Counted from the first letter of the stretch, positions 1 through 7,685 are shown. The stretch: DNA of 64,000 nucleotides from Lentisphaeria bacterium (GCA_016288215.1 JAEEYQ010000011.1:1-64000), one strand, 5' to 3'. Numbers and translations: made by a program. Notes: a model not told the origin generated them from the letters alone.

Positions 1-857
1 AGGACGAAGGCCAGGTAGAGTGCGAAGTTCTTTGCGCCAAGGACAATCTTCAGTGCGCCGAGGTTTGTGATTTTCGTGGCGGGTCCCGTCACCATGAAGG
101 CGGTCGCCGCCCCCAGGCTCATCCCTTCAGCTAGCCAGTCGCGCAGCATGGGGATTGTGCCGCCTCCGCATACGTAGAGCGGGACGCCCACCGTCGCCGC
201 AAGCAGCAGGCCGAACTGCCTTTGTGGACCGAAGAGCTTCCCGACCAGCTCGGCATGGACATAGCGCTGAAACAGCGCGGAGAGCAGGATACCGAGCGCA
301 AACCACGGCCCCGTCGCCTTCAGATTTCGCCCCAGGTTGAACAGAAAGCGGAGGAACGGATTCGGGTGGATGTCCCGTCCCGATTTTTCCGCAAAGCCCT
401 TGAAGTTGAAGAAGCTCTTCTCTTTGATGCCATAGTGAATCAACGCGCCTGAGGCGACGCCGCACAGGAAACATGCGACGATACGGACGCACAGAGCCGT
501 GCAGCCCAGTGCGGCACTGTAGATGATAAGCTGCGGATTCAGCAGGATGGAGCTCATCATGAAGGCAGCGAGAAAATCCTCCTTGATTCCCTTCTGGGAG
601 AAGGACGCGCAGATGGGAATGGTCCCGTACATGCACAGGGGCGAAGCGATGCCGAGGATGCTCGCGGCAATCCACCCGATTGGTCCCGTCAGACGCTGCC
701 CAAGACGGGCGCAGAGACGGTGGAGGCCCTCCTTGGCGAACACGGAGACAAGCGACCCCATTGCCATGCCGAGCACCCAGTACCAGAAAATCTGGCGAAA
801 CTGGAGGTCGGCATAGTACCAGAGGTATATTGCCTCGCGCTGGAGGATTTCACGCAT
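1..857 (-). CDS. ArsP/DUF318-type permease, 3' end cut by window edge
   Basis: About 285 residues are readable from the ATG at 857; the frame is still open at base 1. The protein has many hydrophobic segments (first near residues 20-37) and two similar half-sites: SPLCMYGTIPICASF near residue 64 and VPLYVCGGGTIPML near residue 215, the latter followed by AFMVTGPATKITNLG. This duplicated Pro/Gly/Cys signature is typical of the PF03773 permease family, which includes ArsP and Cu/Zn or arsenical efflux proteins. An inner-membrane exporter is likely; the substrate cannot be read from sequence. Its start is 7 bp past the DUF362 gene stop, so it is the last visible gene of the MerR-led operon. No clear Shine-Dalgarno site precedes it, so translational coupling is plausible. 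Confidence 0.8.
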   Translation of the reverse strand, partial: MREILQREAIYLWYYADLQFRQIFWYWVLGMAMGSLVSVFAKEGLHRLCARLGQRLTGPIGWIAASILGIASPLCMYGTIPICASFSQKGIKEDFLAAFMMSSILLNPQLIIYSAALGCTALCVRIVACFLCGVASGALIHYGIKEKSFFNFKGFAEKSGRDIHPNPFLRFLFNLGRNLKATGPWFALGILLSALFQRYVHAELVGKLFGPQRQFGLLLAATVGVPLYVCGGGTIPMLRDWLAEGMSLGAATAFMVTGPATKITNLGALKIVLGAKNFALYLAFV

Positions 858-864
858 GAGGATT

Positions 865-1908
865 CTATTTGTCGAGATTGGCCAGGCGGTAGCGGCGGTG
901 ATAGACGCCGAGGGTATCCGTGTATTCCAGAATATGGCGCCCCTGCTGGCGGTCAATCCTCGCCTTGAGGCTCTTTGAGTCTGGTGCTTGCCACACCTTG
1001 TCAATGCAGGCCTGGTCAAGCGCCAGCGGGTCAAGCGAGGCGAGTATGCCAATGTCGTGCATGTCAGGCTCGGCGGGGTTGGCGTTGCAGTCGCAATCGA
1101 CGCTTAGGCGGTTCATCACGTTGACAAAGGCTATGTTCCGTCCGCCGTCCATAGCCTGACAAACGGCCACGGCAGCCTCTCCCATCGCCTCCAAGAAGGG
1201 AATCTGCCTCTCGGTAGCCCAGTTGATCTTGCTGTCACTCCTGCCGCCTGTGTGGATGATGGCCTTGCCCGACTTTTTCGCGCTGGTTCCGCTGCCGAAG
1301 CCGATGGAGAGGTTCTTGAGCGCACCGCCGAAGCCGCCCATCTGATGCCCCTTGAAGTGGGACAGCACCAGATAGGAGCCGTAGTTTCCGAAGTGGGAGC
1401 CGACATAATCCTCCTTGAGCACCTTGCCGTTGACGGGTAGCGTGATGTATCCCTCCTCGTCCAGCAGGTCGAACGGCGCGATGTCGAGGTATCCGCGCTC
1501 CTTGACGGCCTGGTGGTGCAATGCGACCGTGGCGCGGCTGCCGCCGTAGGCGGTGTTGCACTCCACAATCGTCCCGTTGAGCATCTGCACCAGATCCTTG
1601 ATGAGGGCTGGTCGCAGGTGATTTGTCTTGGCGGATTCGCCTGTGCTGATTTTCACGCCAACCTTGCCCTGCGGCATCCAGCCGAGCGCCTTGTAAGCCT
1701 TCACAAGTCCTTCGGGCGAAATGTCTTTGGTGAAATAGACGACGGGCGCGTTCTCGTCCGTCGTTTCGTAGGAGACCCACGTCTCCGTCGCCGCCTGCTG
1801 CGTTGCGGCGGATGGCTGTGCCGCCTGTTTCGGTGCGTTGTCCACCACGACCTTGCCGCATCCAAACAGCGCTGCCGCCGTAAAAATCATCCACAAATGT
1901 CTTTTCAT
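865..1908 (-). CDS. DUF362 domain lipoprotein
   Basis: 347 aa. The N-terminus has a short basic, hydrophobic signal ending in LFGC (Cys17), so a membrane-anchored lipoprotein is likely. The body (about residues 50-300) matches DUF362: an ISTGESAKTNHLRP segment, the central FKGHQMGGFGGALKNLSIG motif, and a late cluster VDCDCNANPAEPDMHDIG. DUF362 proteins are often next to iron-sulfur or flavin redox proteins, but no 4Fe-4S ferredoxin CxxCxxC motif is present here. The gene lies between an FMN oxidoreductase (36 bp away) and the permease, so it probably belongs to the same redox-stress operon. Biochemical function is unknown for the family. Confidence 0.85.
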   Translation of the reverse strand: MKRHLWMIFTAAALFGCGKVVVDNAPKQAAQPSAATQQAATETWVSYETTDENAPVVYFTKDISPEGLVKAYKALGWMPQGKVGVKISTGESAKTNHLRPALIKDLVQMLNGTIVECNTAYGGSRATVALHHQAVKERGYLDIAPFDLLDEEGYITLPVNGKVLKEDYVGSHFGNYGSYLVLSHFKGHQMGGFGGALKNLSIGFGSGTSAKKSGKAIIHTGGRSDSKINWATERQIPFLEAMGEAAVAVCQAMDGGRNIAFVNVMNRLSVDCDCNANPAEPDMHDIGILASLDPLALDQACIDKVWQAPDSKSLKARIDRQQGRHILEYTDTLGVYHRRYRLANLDK

Positions 1909-1944
1909 TTTCTTGTCTCCGTGTTTACGTTAGGGCATGTCTTG

Positions 1945-2592
1945 TCAAATGCTCTTCCCCAGCTGATAGGCTTGTTCGGGATACCTCGTGCGGTCGATTG
2001 CCCCGACGGGCCAGACGCCAGGCGCGATGACCTGCCCCGCGTCCGTCCAACCGAGGTACTTCAACAGAACTTCGTAGTGGGACTTGATGGGCACTGCCTC
2101 CGAGGCCGCCGTGTTGGCGTAGGTCATCAGGAGAACCGCCTTCTTCGGGACATGAATCGAGCCGTTGATGGCGTAGAAGCGGTCGATGACCGCCTTGAGT
2201 TGCGCTGAGATTCCGAAATAGTACATCGGCGTGGCGAACACCACGCAGTCGGCGTCAATGATGTGCTTGCGCACAAACTCGAAATCGTCCTTGAACACGC
2301 ACGGACCGCCCATCCCGCAGGAGTTGCAGGCGATGCAGGGATGCACCTTCTTGAACGCCGCGTCAAACCGCTCAACGGAATGGCCCGCATCCTTTGCGCC
2401 CTTGATGAAATGATCGGCCAAAGTCGCGGAGTTGCCGCCCTTGCGAGGGCTCCCTGTAAGAACGAGTATCTTCATTTTGCCTTTCTCCTTCTTCTCTTCG
2501 GCCAGCAGTGATGACGCAAACCCTCCCGCGCCGACAACGGTCGCGCCGGCAGCCACGACTGCCATATTCTTGATGAAATCGCGTCTGTTCAT
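1945..2592 (-). CDS. Tat-exported flavodoxin-fold NAD(P)H-dependent oxidoreductase
   Basis: 215 aa from the ATG at 2592; a TTG three codons upstream is possible. The N-terminus MNRRDFIKNMAVVAAGATVV is a clear twin-arginine signal, so the protein should be folded with its cofactor and then exported. The FMN phosphate loop follows as LTGSPRKGGNSATLADHF. A Cys-rich insert CIACNSCGMGGPC near residue 95, followed by the dimer-type stretch FATPMYYFGISAQLKAVIDR, is typical of the iron-sulfur flavoprotein/FMN reductase-like group. It is one of three flavodoxin-fold genes in this operon. Export of a protein of this type is unusual compared with the cytoplasmic paralogue at 4318-4863 and implies electron transfer outside the inner membrane. 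Confidence 0.85.
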   Translation of the reverse strand: MNRRDFIKNMAVVAAGATVVGAGGFASSLLAEEKKEKGKMKILVLTGSPRKGGNSATLADHFIKGAKDAGHSVERFDAAFKKVHPCIACNSCGMGGPCVFKDDFEFVRKHIIDADCVVFATPMYYFGISAQLKAVIDRFYAINGSIHVPKKAVLLMTYANTAASEAVPIKSHYEVLLKYLGWTDAGQVIAPGVWPVGAIDRTRYPEQAYQLGKSI

Positions 2593-2616
2593 GTCAGTCA
2601 AGGGATATTGATGCTT

Positions 2617-3222
2617 CTATTTCGTGAACTCAGCCGCCCATTTCCTGAGCGTTTCGGCATCGGCGGAGGTGCTGAAACGGCGGCCTTCGACGACTTTCGC
2701 CTTTGGGGCAAGCACCTGCAGGTTGGCGGATGAATCGCCCATACCGCTGCTGCCTGATGTGGCGAAGGGAACGATGGTCTTCCCACCAAGTGCTTCTGCG
2801 TTGGATTCGACGAAGGTGTCGATGATGGACGGCTCGCGGTACCACCATATCGGGAAGCCTATGAACACCGTCGCATAGTCCGCCAGGCTGGGTACGGCAG
2901 TTGCAATGGCTGGGCGGCTCTTGCGGTCGGCCATCTCGACGGAGCTGCGGCTTTTCTTGTCCCGCCAGTCCAAATCGGCTGCGGTATAGGGCTTTGAAGG
3001 GACGATTTCCACGAATTCCGCGCCGATTGCCGAGGCGAGCCGCTGTGCGACGCCTTTTGTGTTTCCTGTGGCTGAGAAGCAGACGACGAGTGATTTGGTG
3101 GTGTTGTTCATGATGGTGGATCCTTTTCCAGTTTCAGAAGACGCATTTTCCCTCGCGAACCCGCAAAGCGGCAGCAGCGCAGCCAGAACAAGCTCGATGA
3201 TTAAGGTTGAATGTTTCAACAT
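2617..3222 (-). CDS. Flavodoxin with N-terminal signal peptide
   Basis: 201 aa. Residues 1-24 form a Sec-type signal (hydrophobic IIELVLAALLPLCGF then A-R-E). The flavodoxin domain starts near residue 44 with VVCFSATGNTKGVAQRLA, the FMN-phosphate loop, and continues through IGFPIWWYREPSIIDTFVE and FATSGSSGMGDSSANL. This is the long-chain flavodoxin_4-type architecture found beside carboxymuconolactone decarboxylase genes in gut bacteria. It sits 24 bp from the Tat oxidoreductase and 31 bp from the CMD-cupin gene, all on the same strand. An internal Met at residue 38 could give a cytosolic form. Function is likely as an electron carrier or quinone/aromatic reductase. Confidence 0.85.
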   Translation of the reverse strand: MLKHSTLIIELVLAALLPLCGFARENASSETGKGSTIMNNTTKSLVVCFSATGNTKGVAQRLASAIGAEFVEIVPSKPYTAADLDWRDKKSRSSVEMADRKSRPAIATAVPSLADYATVFIGFPIWWYREPSIIDTFVESNAEALGGKTIVPFATSGSSGMGDSSANLQVLAPKAKVVEGRRFSTSADAETLRKWAAEFTK

Positions 3223-3253
3223 GTTCTTGACTCCTTAGTTATAAATATCGTTG

Positions 3254-4291
3254 CTATTTCGTTGCCTCCGCGTACGCCTTGTCATCGACGGGCTCGCACC
3301 ATTCATTGGACTGCTCCGTGCCTGGTGCTTCCAGCGCGATGTGCTGGAACCAGCAGTCTGGTGCGGCTCCGTGCCAGTGCTTGACGCCCGCGGGGATGTT
3401 CACCGTGTCGCCCTTGCGGATGCGCCGCGCTGGCTTGCCCCACTCCTGGTAGTAGCCTTCGCCAGCCGTGACGATGAGAATCTGCCCGCCGCCGGTCTTC
3501 GCGTGGTGGATGTGCCAGTTGTTGCGGCAGCCAGGCTCAAAGGTCACTCCGAAGGCGGGCACTTGTTCAAGTGTGAGCTTGTGAAGGAAACTCCTTCCGA
3601 TGAAGTATTTCGCGTATGCCGTGTTGGGGGCGCCCACGGGTATCGCCGACCAGTCTGGCGGCAGCTGCTCGGGATTCGCGGGGCGCTGCACCCGGGCGAC
3701 AATCTCCTTGGCCTGCGCGTCCGTGACGCCGTTGTTCTTGCCTATGGCGATGTGCGAGGCCATCTGCGGGGCGGTCTCGGGTCGGGCGGCCAGCGCGGCG
3801 ATGGTGGCCAGTTCCCGAGTGCGCCAATCCACGTTGTCCCGCGCGAATATGTCGCCGAATAGATGCGCCTTGAGGTATTCGTCCAACTGCGGATGGAAGT
3901 CAAAAAGCCCGCCTTTGACTTCACCGCCGCAGAGCTTCGTCTGGTTGGCGGTCCCGAATTCGATGGGCTTGCCCTGCGGCGGCGGATTCGGAGCCCGTCC
4001 CTCGGCAGGTTTCCTTTCAGAGGCGACCTTCATCAACGTCACGGCGGCGTTGAGGGCGCGGGGAAAGCCGCAGTAGGCGTAGAGCTGGCCGACAAGTTCC
4101 TTCGCCTCGTTGAGGGTGAGTCCCGCGTCAAAGCCACGGTTCAGCGCGGCGGCCAACGCGGTCTGGTCGCCACGCGCGGTGGCGGCGGAAAGGTCAACGA
4201 TGGCGAGTTCCTTTTGGGTAAGCGTGGTGTTCATTGCGAATGCCCCCTGCAAAGTCAATAATATGGTTAAAAGTATGATGGTCTTCTTCAT
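3254..4291 (-). CDS. Secreted carboxymuconolactone decarboxylase-like / cupin fusion
   Basis: 345 aa from the ATG at 4291; a longer frame to 4321 overlaps the upstream gene and would bury the signal peptide. Residues 1-19 are a Sec signal (TIILLTILLTLQGAFA). Two CMD-like helical segments follow, about residues 25-100 and 120-210 (RTRELATIAALAARPETAPQ in the second). The C-terminal cupin (about 235-330) has WHIHHAKTGGGQILIVTAGE and IPAGVKHWHGA, which supply metal-binding His residues. The CMD+cupin combination is common in gut bacteria beside flavodoxins and MerR regulators. Peroxide or small-aldehyde handling is suggested by family membership, not proven. Confidence 0.85.
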   Translation of the reverse strand: MKKTIILLTILLTLQGAFAMNTTLTQKELAIVDLSAATARGDQTALAAALNRGFDAGLTLNEAKELVGQLYAYCGFPRALNAAVTLMKVASERKPAEGRAPNPPPQGKPIEFGTANQTKLCGGEVKGGLFDFHPQLDEYLKAHLFGDIFARDNVDWRTRELATIAALAARPETAPQMASHIAIGKNNGVTDAQAKEIVARVQRPANPEQLPPDWSAIPVGAPNTAYAKYFIGRSFLHKLTLEQVPAFGVTFEPGCRNNWHIHHAKTGGGQILIVTAGEGYYQEWGKPARRIRKGDTVNIPAGVKHWHGAAPDCWFQHIALEAPGTEQSNEWCEPVDDKAYAEATK

Positions 4292-4317
4292 TGTGGTTCT
4301 CCGCAAACGTGAATTGC

Positions 4318-4863
4318 TCAACAGGACTTGCCTGCCTTGTATGCCTCCTGGAAGGCAGGCAGATTGCAGATTGCCCCCTTCTCGTATGCGCCCGTGCCGT
4401 AGATGACGCCGCGCTCGATGGAGCCCTCCATGCAGTCGCGCATGAATCCGCGCAGACCCTCCAGGGTGGCGGACATCATCTCACGCTTGTCATCCGCCGC
4501 CGTGATGACCAGCCAGAACTCCGTCCCCTTGAAGCGGTCGAAGTCGTCCCAGCGGGAGACGGTGCGGTCGATAAGCGCCTTCAACTGCGCGTCCATAGAA
4601 TAGAAATAGACGGGTGTCGCCAGTACTATGACGTCGGCGGAGAGCATCTTCTCCACAATCTCGTTGGCATCGTCGTTCTTGACACATTTCTTCAGTTTCT
4701 GGCAGGCATAACATCCGCTGCAGAAACCGACGTTCTTCTCGGCCAGCCGAATCTTCTCGACCTTGTGACCTGCCTCGGATGCGCCTTTGGCGAACTGGTC
4801 GCAGAGCGTGTCGGAATTGCCGCCCTTGCGGGGCGAAGCGGAAATGATGAGTACCTTCTTCAT
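4318..4863 (-). CDS. Flavodoxin family NADPH-dependent FMN reductase-like protein
   Basis: 181 aa, no signal peptide, so cytoplasmic. FMN loop SASPRKGGNSDTLCDQF is at residues 8-24. A Cys cluster CSGCYACQKLKKC lies near residues 47-60, followed by LATPVYFYSMDAQLKALIDR. This is the iron-sulfur flavoprotein/NADPH-dependent FMN reductase-like fold. It is the first structural gene after MerR (31 bp gap) and is similar to the Tat-exported protein at 1945-2592 apart from that protein's signal peptide, so the pair may derive from a duplication. Substrate unknown; quinone, nitro-compound or flavin reduction are the family possibilities. Confidence 0.88.
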   Translation of the reverse strand: MKKVLIISASPRKGGNSDTLCDQFAKGASEAGHKVEKIRLAEKNVGFCSGCYACQKLKKCVKNDDANEIVEKMLSADVIVLATPVYFYSMDAQLKALIDRTVSRWDDFDRFKGTEFWLVITAADDKREMMSATLEGLRGFMRDCMEGSIERGVIYGTGAYEKGAICNLPAFQEAYKAGKSC

Positions 4864-4894
4864 GATGTGCTCCTGATTGAATGAATTGAAATGC

Positions 4895-5365
4895 TCACTT
4901 TGCCTTCTCGGGGGAGACGTCAGGCTCTTGGAGGCTTGCGGGGTTGCACCTGTCCTTGGACTTCCTCGCGAGAAGATCCTCGTAGTAATGCTTCTTGTAT
5001 TGGATGACCTCCATCTGGCGCTTCAGCTCGTCCAGCTGCGCCTTGAGCGATTTCTCCTGGGCGGCGATCATGGCCGCGCGTTCGGGGATGGTCGAATCAC
5101 CCTCCTGGCACATCTGGATGTAGTGGCGGACCTCCGTTATCGGCAGCCCCGTGGAGCGCAGGCAGTGCACGATCTTCAGCCAGGCCAGATTGTAGTCGGA
5201 GAACAGGCGGCTGTTGCCGCTGGACCGCCCCACCTCGGGGATTAGCCCTGCGTTGTCGTAGTAGCGGACGGCGTAGGCCGTCAATCCCATCTTCTCCGCC
5301 ATCTGCTTGACGGTGTAGCGGGGCGTTCGGTCAGTGAGGTTCGCCAATGACGTTTTCTTCTTCAT
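4895..5365 (-). CDS. MerR family transcriptional regulator
   Basis: 156 aa from the ATG at 5365, preceded by AGGAAAGAG. An upstream ATG at 5428 is in frame but falls essentially on the predicted transcription start, so it is unlikely to be used. The winged HTH is at about residues 14-85 (RYTVKQMAEKMGLTAYAVRYYDNAGL) and is followed by a long coiled coil (about 95-140). There is no Cys-rich metal-binding tail, so this is the AdhR/BltR-like small-molecule or redox group rather than a heavy-metal sensor. It heads a run of at least seven codirectional genes and most likely controls them through the dyad at 5439-5453. Confidence 0.9.
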   Translation of the reverse strand: MKKKTSLANLTDRTPRYTVKQMAEKMGLTAYAVRYYDNAGLIPEVGRSSGNSRLFSDYNLAWLKIVHCLRSTGLPITEVRHYIQMCQEGDSTIPERAAMIAAQEKSLKAQLDELKRQMEVIQYKKHYYEDLLARKSKDRCNPASLQEPDVSPEKAK

Positions 5366-5428
5366 TTTCTCTTTCCTGATCATGTCTTTTATAGTGAAAA
5401 CAGGGTTGTTCTCTTCTGCCTTTCCCAT

Positions 5429-5458
5429 ACATTACACGTTACAGTTACTGTAAGTCAA
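5429..5458 (-). promoter_or_regulatory. MerR-type promoter with palindromic operator
   Basis: Reading the minus strand, TTGACT (5458-5453) and TAATGT (5434-5429) are separated by 18 bp. A perfect 15-nt dyad TTACAGTTACTGTAA (5439-5453) fills most of the spacer. A dyad between -35 and -10 with a long spacer is the hallmark of MerR-activated promoters. It lies directly upstream of the MerR gene, suggesting autoregulation and control of the whole operon. Confidence 0.65.
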
Positions 5459-5524
5459 ATGAGATGACGCTTTTTTCCCGTTTCCCGCATAAAAAAGTAT
5501 TGGAGGATATCAACTTGGCACCAC

Positions 5525-5678
5525 CGACTAGAGTCTGGGACGGCATCGGGAACGGCGAGAGACAGCGGCTTCTGGCGAGCATCGTGACGTCCACGAGGAC
5601 AAGGTCGAGATAACGCTCAACACGGCGGGCTTCGCTCCGCTGATGCAGGAGGTGTGGAATGAATCAGCAAAGGATTGA
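5525..5678 (+). pseudogene. C-terminal remnant of a serine recombinase, frameshifted
   Basis: One frame reads VWDGIGNGERQRLLASIVTS from 5533, and a different frame continues VHEDKVEITLNTAGFAPLMQ to a TGA at 5676-5678. Joined across one frameshift near 5590, these read as the C-terminal coiled-coil and beta end typical of large serine recombinases. Everything N-terminal to about 5525 (catalytic and DNA-binding domains) is missing. The 3' end overlaps the start of the HTH gene at 5659, as in an intact recombinase-partner arrangement. This is the footprint of an element that has lost its integrase. Confidence 0.6.
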
Positions 5679-6063
5679 GACGTTGCCCGACGGCAACATA
5701 AGAATCACGATACCGTTCGTCATCACCAGACGGGGTAGCGGAAGGCGCATCATCATTCCCGACGGGGACGAGCCCGTCGGCGCCCCCTGGAGCGAGGCGA
5801 TGCTGCTTGCCTTCGCAAGGGCGCGACGTTGGCAGAGGCTCATCGATGAGGGAAAGGTGGCGAGCGCGAAGGCGCTGGCGCGGCAGATTGGGCGCGACCA
5901 GAGCCACGTCGCCAACATCATCGGGCTCTGCCAGCTTTCGCCGAAGATAATCCACGCCGTCATAACGGGGGATTATCTAAGCACCTTGACGCTGAACAGC
6001 CTCAAGAAGAAGCTCCCCGACCTGTGGAGCGAACAGGAGGCGATGCTGCTCGGAGAGAATTAG
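5659..6063 (+). CDS. Small HTH protein, partner of serine recombinases
   Basis: 134 aa. An excellent Shine-Dalgarno sequence (AGGAGGTG) is five bases before the ATG. Residues 1-45 are beta-rich and basic (ITRRGSGRRIIIPDGD). Residues 70-100 form a ParB/KorB-like helix-turn-helix (SAKALARQIGRDQSHVANII), with a conserved helical tail. Proteins of this shape follow recombinase genes in gut mobile elements and probably act as DNA-binding accessory or regulatory factors; that role is inferred from context. The gene is intact although the adjacent recombinase is only a fragment. A strong terminator follows at 6086. Confidence 0.7.
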   Translation: MNQQRIETLPDGNIRITIPFVITRRGSGRRIIIPDGDEPVGAPWSEAMLLAFARARRWQRLIDEGKVASAKALARQIGRDQSHVANIIGLCQLSPKIIHAVITGDYLSTLTLNSLKKKLPDLWSEQEAMLLGEN

Positions 6064-6085
6064 CGCATCACTGGAAAGAACACAA

Positions 6086-6118
6086 GGCCGCCTGGCAGCA
6101 ATGCCGGGCGGCCTTTTT
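6086..6118 (+). terminator. Rho-independent terminator after the HTH gene
   Basis: GGCCGCC (6086-6092) pairs with GGCGGCC (6107-6113), extended by TGGCA/TGCC, and is followed by TTTTT. It lies 22 bp past the HTH stop codon. The stretch from here to about 6380 shows no credible gene, repeat or RNA. Confidence 0.85.
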
Positions 6119-6381
6119 CGCGTCTGGAATGAAGTGCGTTTTCTCCAATATAGGAACTGGATTCATATCATTTCCACCAAGGAAAAATTGGCTTTGGCAA
6201 ATAAACGGCGTTTTGCTCGACCTATATCCAAGTGCCTTATCTAGGGCATATTAAGTGCTGAAAGAGAAGATTTTCGGGGCTTCGCGGAACTACGGCAGTA
6301 GGAACAGTGTTTCGCAATTCGGGAGACCACGAATCGGTTTTCCATAACTGTTCTTCCGAGAAACGGCTATTTCTCGCTTTG

Positions 6382-6486
6382 CCCCACCTTAAAGGGGTTG
6401 GAGTTCTGGTGTAGGGCTTGCCCTACATTCAGAGAATGTGGCGGCCTTCGGGCGGAAGATTCTCTCGAATATAGCCGAATTTGGCT
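6382..6486. other. Cluster of four consecutive hairpins in non-coding DNA
   Basis: Four inverted repeats follow one another: CCCC/GGGG (6382-6397), TGTAGGG/CCCTACA (6410-6427, tetraloop), AGAGAAT/ATTCTCT (6431-6465) and AGCC/GGCT (6473-6486). No long frame with protein-like composition crosses them. The strand and function are unknown; a structured RNA or recombination site of the neighbouring mobile-element scar are possibilities. Confidence 0.4.
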
Positions 6487-6564
6487 TCTCTTGGGAGTGC
6501 GGAAAACGAAACGGAGAAATCCGCCTAAACGCCTTGTTTACGGCTGGTTAGCGCAGAAACAACA

Positions 6565-6596
6565 AGCCCTCAAGACCGTAGTAGGACTTGAGGGCT
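6565..6596 (-). terminator. Hairpin downstream of tRNA-Pro
   Basis: A perfect 10-bp inverted repeat AGCCCTCAAG/CTTGAGGGCT (6565-6574 and 6587-6596) begins 13 bp past the tRNA CCA end. On the minus strand it is followed by a T-rich tract (TTGTTGTTT). It probably ends tRNA transcription; the 12-nt loop is somewhat long. Confidence 0.55.
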
Positions 6597-6609
6597 GATG
6601 GAAAAGCGA

Positions 6610-6686
6610 TGGTCGGGGCAGCGAGATTCGAACTCGCGACCTACTGGTCCCAAACCAGTCGCGCTACCAGGCTGCGCTACGCCCCG
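6610..6686 (-). tRNA. tRNA-Pro (anticodon UGG)
   Basis: 77 nt including an encoded CCA (6610-6612). The minus strand gives acceptor stem CGGGGCG paired with TGCCCCG, a D-arm GTAGCGCAGCCTGGTAGCGC, the anticodon stem-loop ACTGG-TTTGGGA-CCAGT with anticodon TGG, and T-loop GTTCGAATC. All arms pair. It stands alone, with its own promoter and terminator-like hairpin. Confidence 0.97.
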
Positions 6687-6698
6687 AATATGTGACTT

Positions 6699-6726
6699 AA
6701 TATATCCTTTGGTTTCCAAAAAGCAA
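6699..6726 (-). promoter_or_regulatory. Candidate sigma-70 promoter of tRNA-Pro
   Basis: On the minus strand TTGCTT (6726-6721) and TATATT (6704-6699) are spaced by 16 bp, placing the transcription start about 6692, a few bases ahead of the tRNA. Confidence 0.5.
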
Positions 6727-6924
6727 TCTTTGCCATTGGCCTTTCAGGCAAGTGCTGGCCGAACCGAACTCCTATTCTACCTTACTATTTGCAAATTGGT
6801 TACAGAAAGATTTGCATTTGAGGAATTCCGCATTACAGTATGTGTAAATCATGTGTTTGGTATTTACAACAGGACAACAACGGACAATGGAATTTCGATT
6901 GACCACGGCACTGGGGCTTATTAG

Positions 6925-6952
6925 CCTCGCCCTTACGATTTGTAAGGCGAGG
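6925..6952. repeat. Long hairpin in the tRNA-Pro to XRE gap
   Basis: CCTCGCCCTTAC (6925-6936) pairs with GTAAGGCGAGG (6942-6952) with one bulged C and a 5-nt loop. There is no T-tract on either side, so it is not a canonical terminator. The rest of 6727-7043 is AT-rich with no supported gene. Confidence 0.45.
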
Positions 6953-7043
6953 TAACTCATTGCTGCCGAGAAGGTCATGATTTCAGGCCTCTTCATTGGA
7001 GACCAAAAAAGAAGAATCAACAATCCAATTGTGAACAAGACGA

Positions 7044-7083
7044 ACCGGCAGCGTGTGAGAAGCTCACCACTGCCGGTTTTTTC
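7044..7083 (+). terminator. Rho-independent terminator just ahead of the XRE-cupin gene
   Basis: ACCGGCAG (7044-7051) pairs with CTGCCGGT (7070-7077) followed by a six-T run. It ends only about 30 bp before the XRE-cupin ATG. Since no gene precedes it on the plus strand for almost 1 kb, it would either block read-through or act as an attenuator of the downstream gene. Confidence 0.7.
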
Positions 7084-7112
7084 ATTCATCGCAACCAAGA
7101 GGAAACGTGACT

Positions 7113-7685
7113 ATGTCAGCAAACAATGAACTTGGAGAGAAGATCAAGGGCCTTCGGGAGATGCGCTGCGTCAGCATTGAGGAGCTGGCCGAGCGAAGCG
7201 GACTGGCCAAGGAGCAGATTGAAAAGATCGAGTCGGGGGAAGTGACCACATCCCTGACCCCACTGCTGAAGCTGGCCAGAGGCCTGGGCGTTCGTCTGGG
7301 CACGTTTTTGGACGATTTGGAGCTTTCGGGGCCTGTTGTAACCACGCCTACAGACAACGATGTGGAGGCCGTTCGCTTCGCAGGACCCAGCGATCGAGAG
7401 GGACTTGCGTTCCATGCGCTGGCCGCCAACAAGCGGGACCGGAACATGGAGCCGTTCGTCATCGATGTGCATCCTCCTGTGGAGCAACACTTTGACCTGT
7501 CCAGCCATGAGGGGGAGGAGTTCATCTACGTGCTCAAGGGAGCCATTGAAGTGAACTACGGCAAAACCACCTATCGGGTGGAGGCTGGCTCCAGCATCTA
7601 CTACGACTCCATCGTGCCCCACCACCTCCATGCCGCCGACGGCAAAGAAGCCCGGATTTTGGCTGTGATCTATGCGCCCCACTAG
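7113..7685 (+). CDS. XRE-family HTH regulator with C-terminal cupin
   Basis: 190 aa. The ATG at 7113 is chosen because AGAGGA ends nine bases before it; a GTG at 7107 would be too close. Residues 6-60 are an XRE helix-turn-helix (IKGLREMRCVSIEELAERSG). Residues 105-188 are a cupin barrel (VEQHFDLSSHEGEEFIYVLK, then PHHLHAADGKEA). This MxpA/PuuR-like fusion senses a small molecule with the cupin. It lies 78 bp upstream of an acyl-CoA synthetase on the same strand, a pairing seen in several gut anaerobes, so it probably regulates that gene. Confidence 0.9.
   Translation: MSANNELGEKIKGLREMRCVSIEELAERSGLAKEQIEKIESGEVTTSLTPLLKLARGLGVRLGTFLDDLELSGPVVTTPTDNDVEAVRFAGPSDREGLAFHALAANKRDRNMEPFVIDVHPPVEQHFDLSSHEGEEFIYVLKGAIEVNYGKTTYRVEAGSSIYYDSIVPHHLHAADGKEARILAVIYAPH

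Noticed and set aside
6610-6686. tRNA-Pro as attachment site of the mobile-element remnant
   Set aside because: No duplicated tRNA 3' end was found nearby, and serine recombinases rarely use tRNA sites.
6598-6924. Plus-strand frame reading RDSNSRPTGPKPVALPGC
   Set aside because: This is the classic false translation across the complement of a tRNA gene (tRNA-Pro at 6610-6686).
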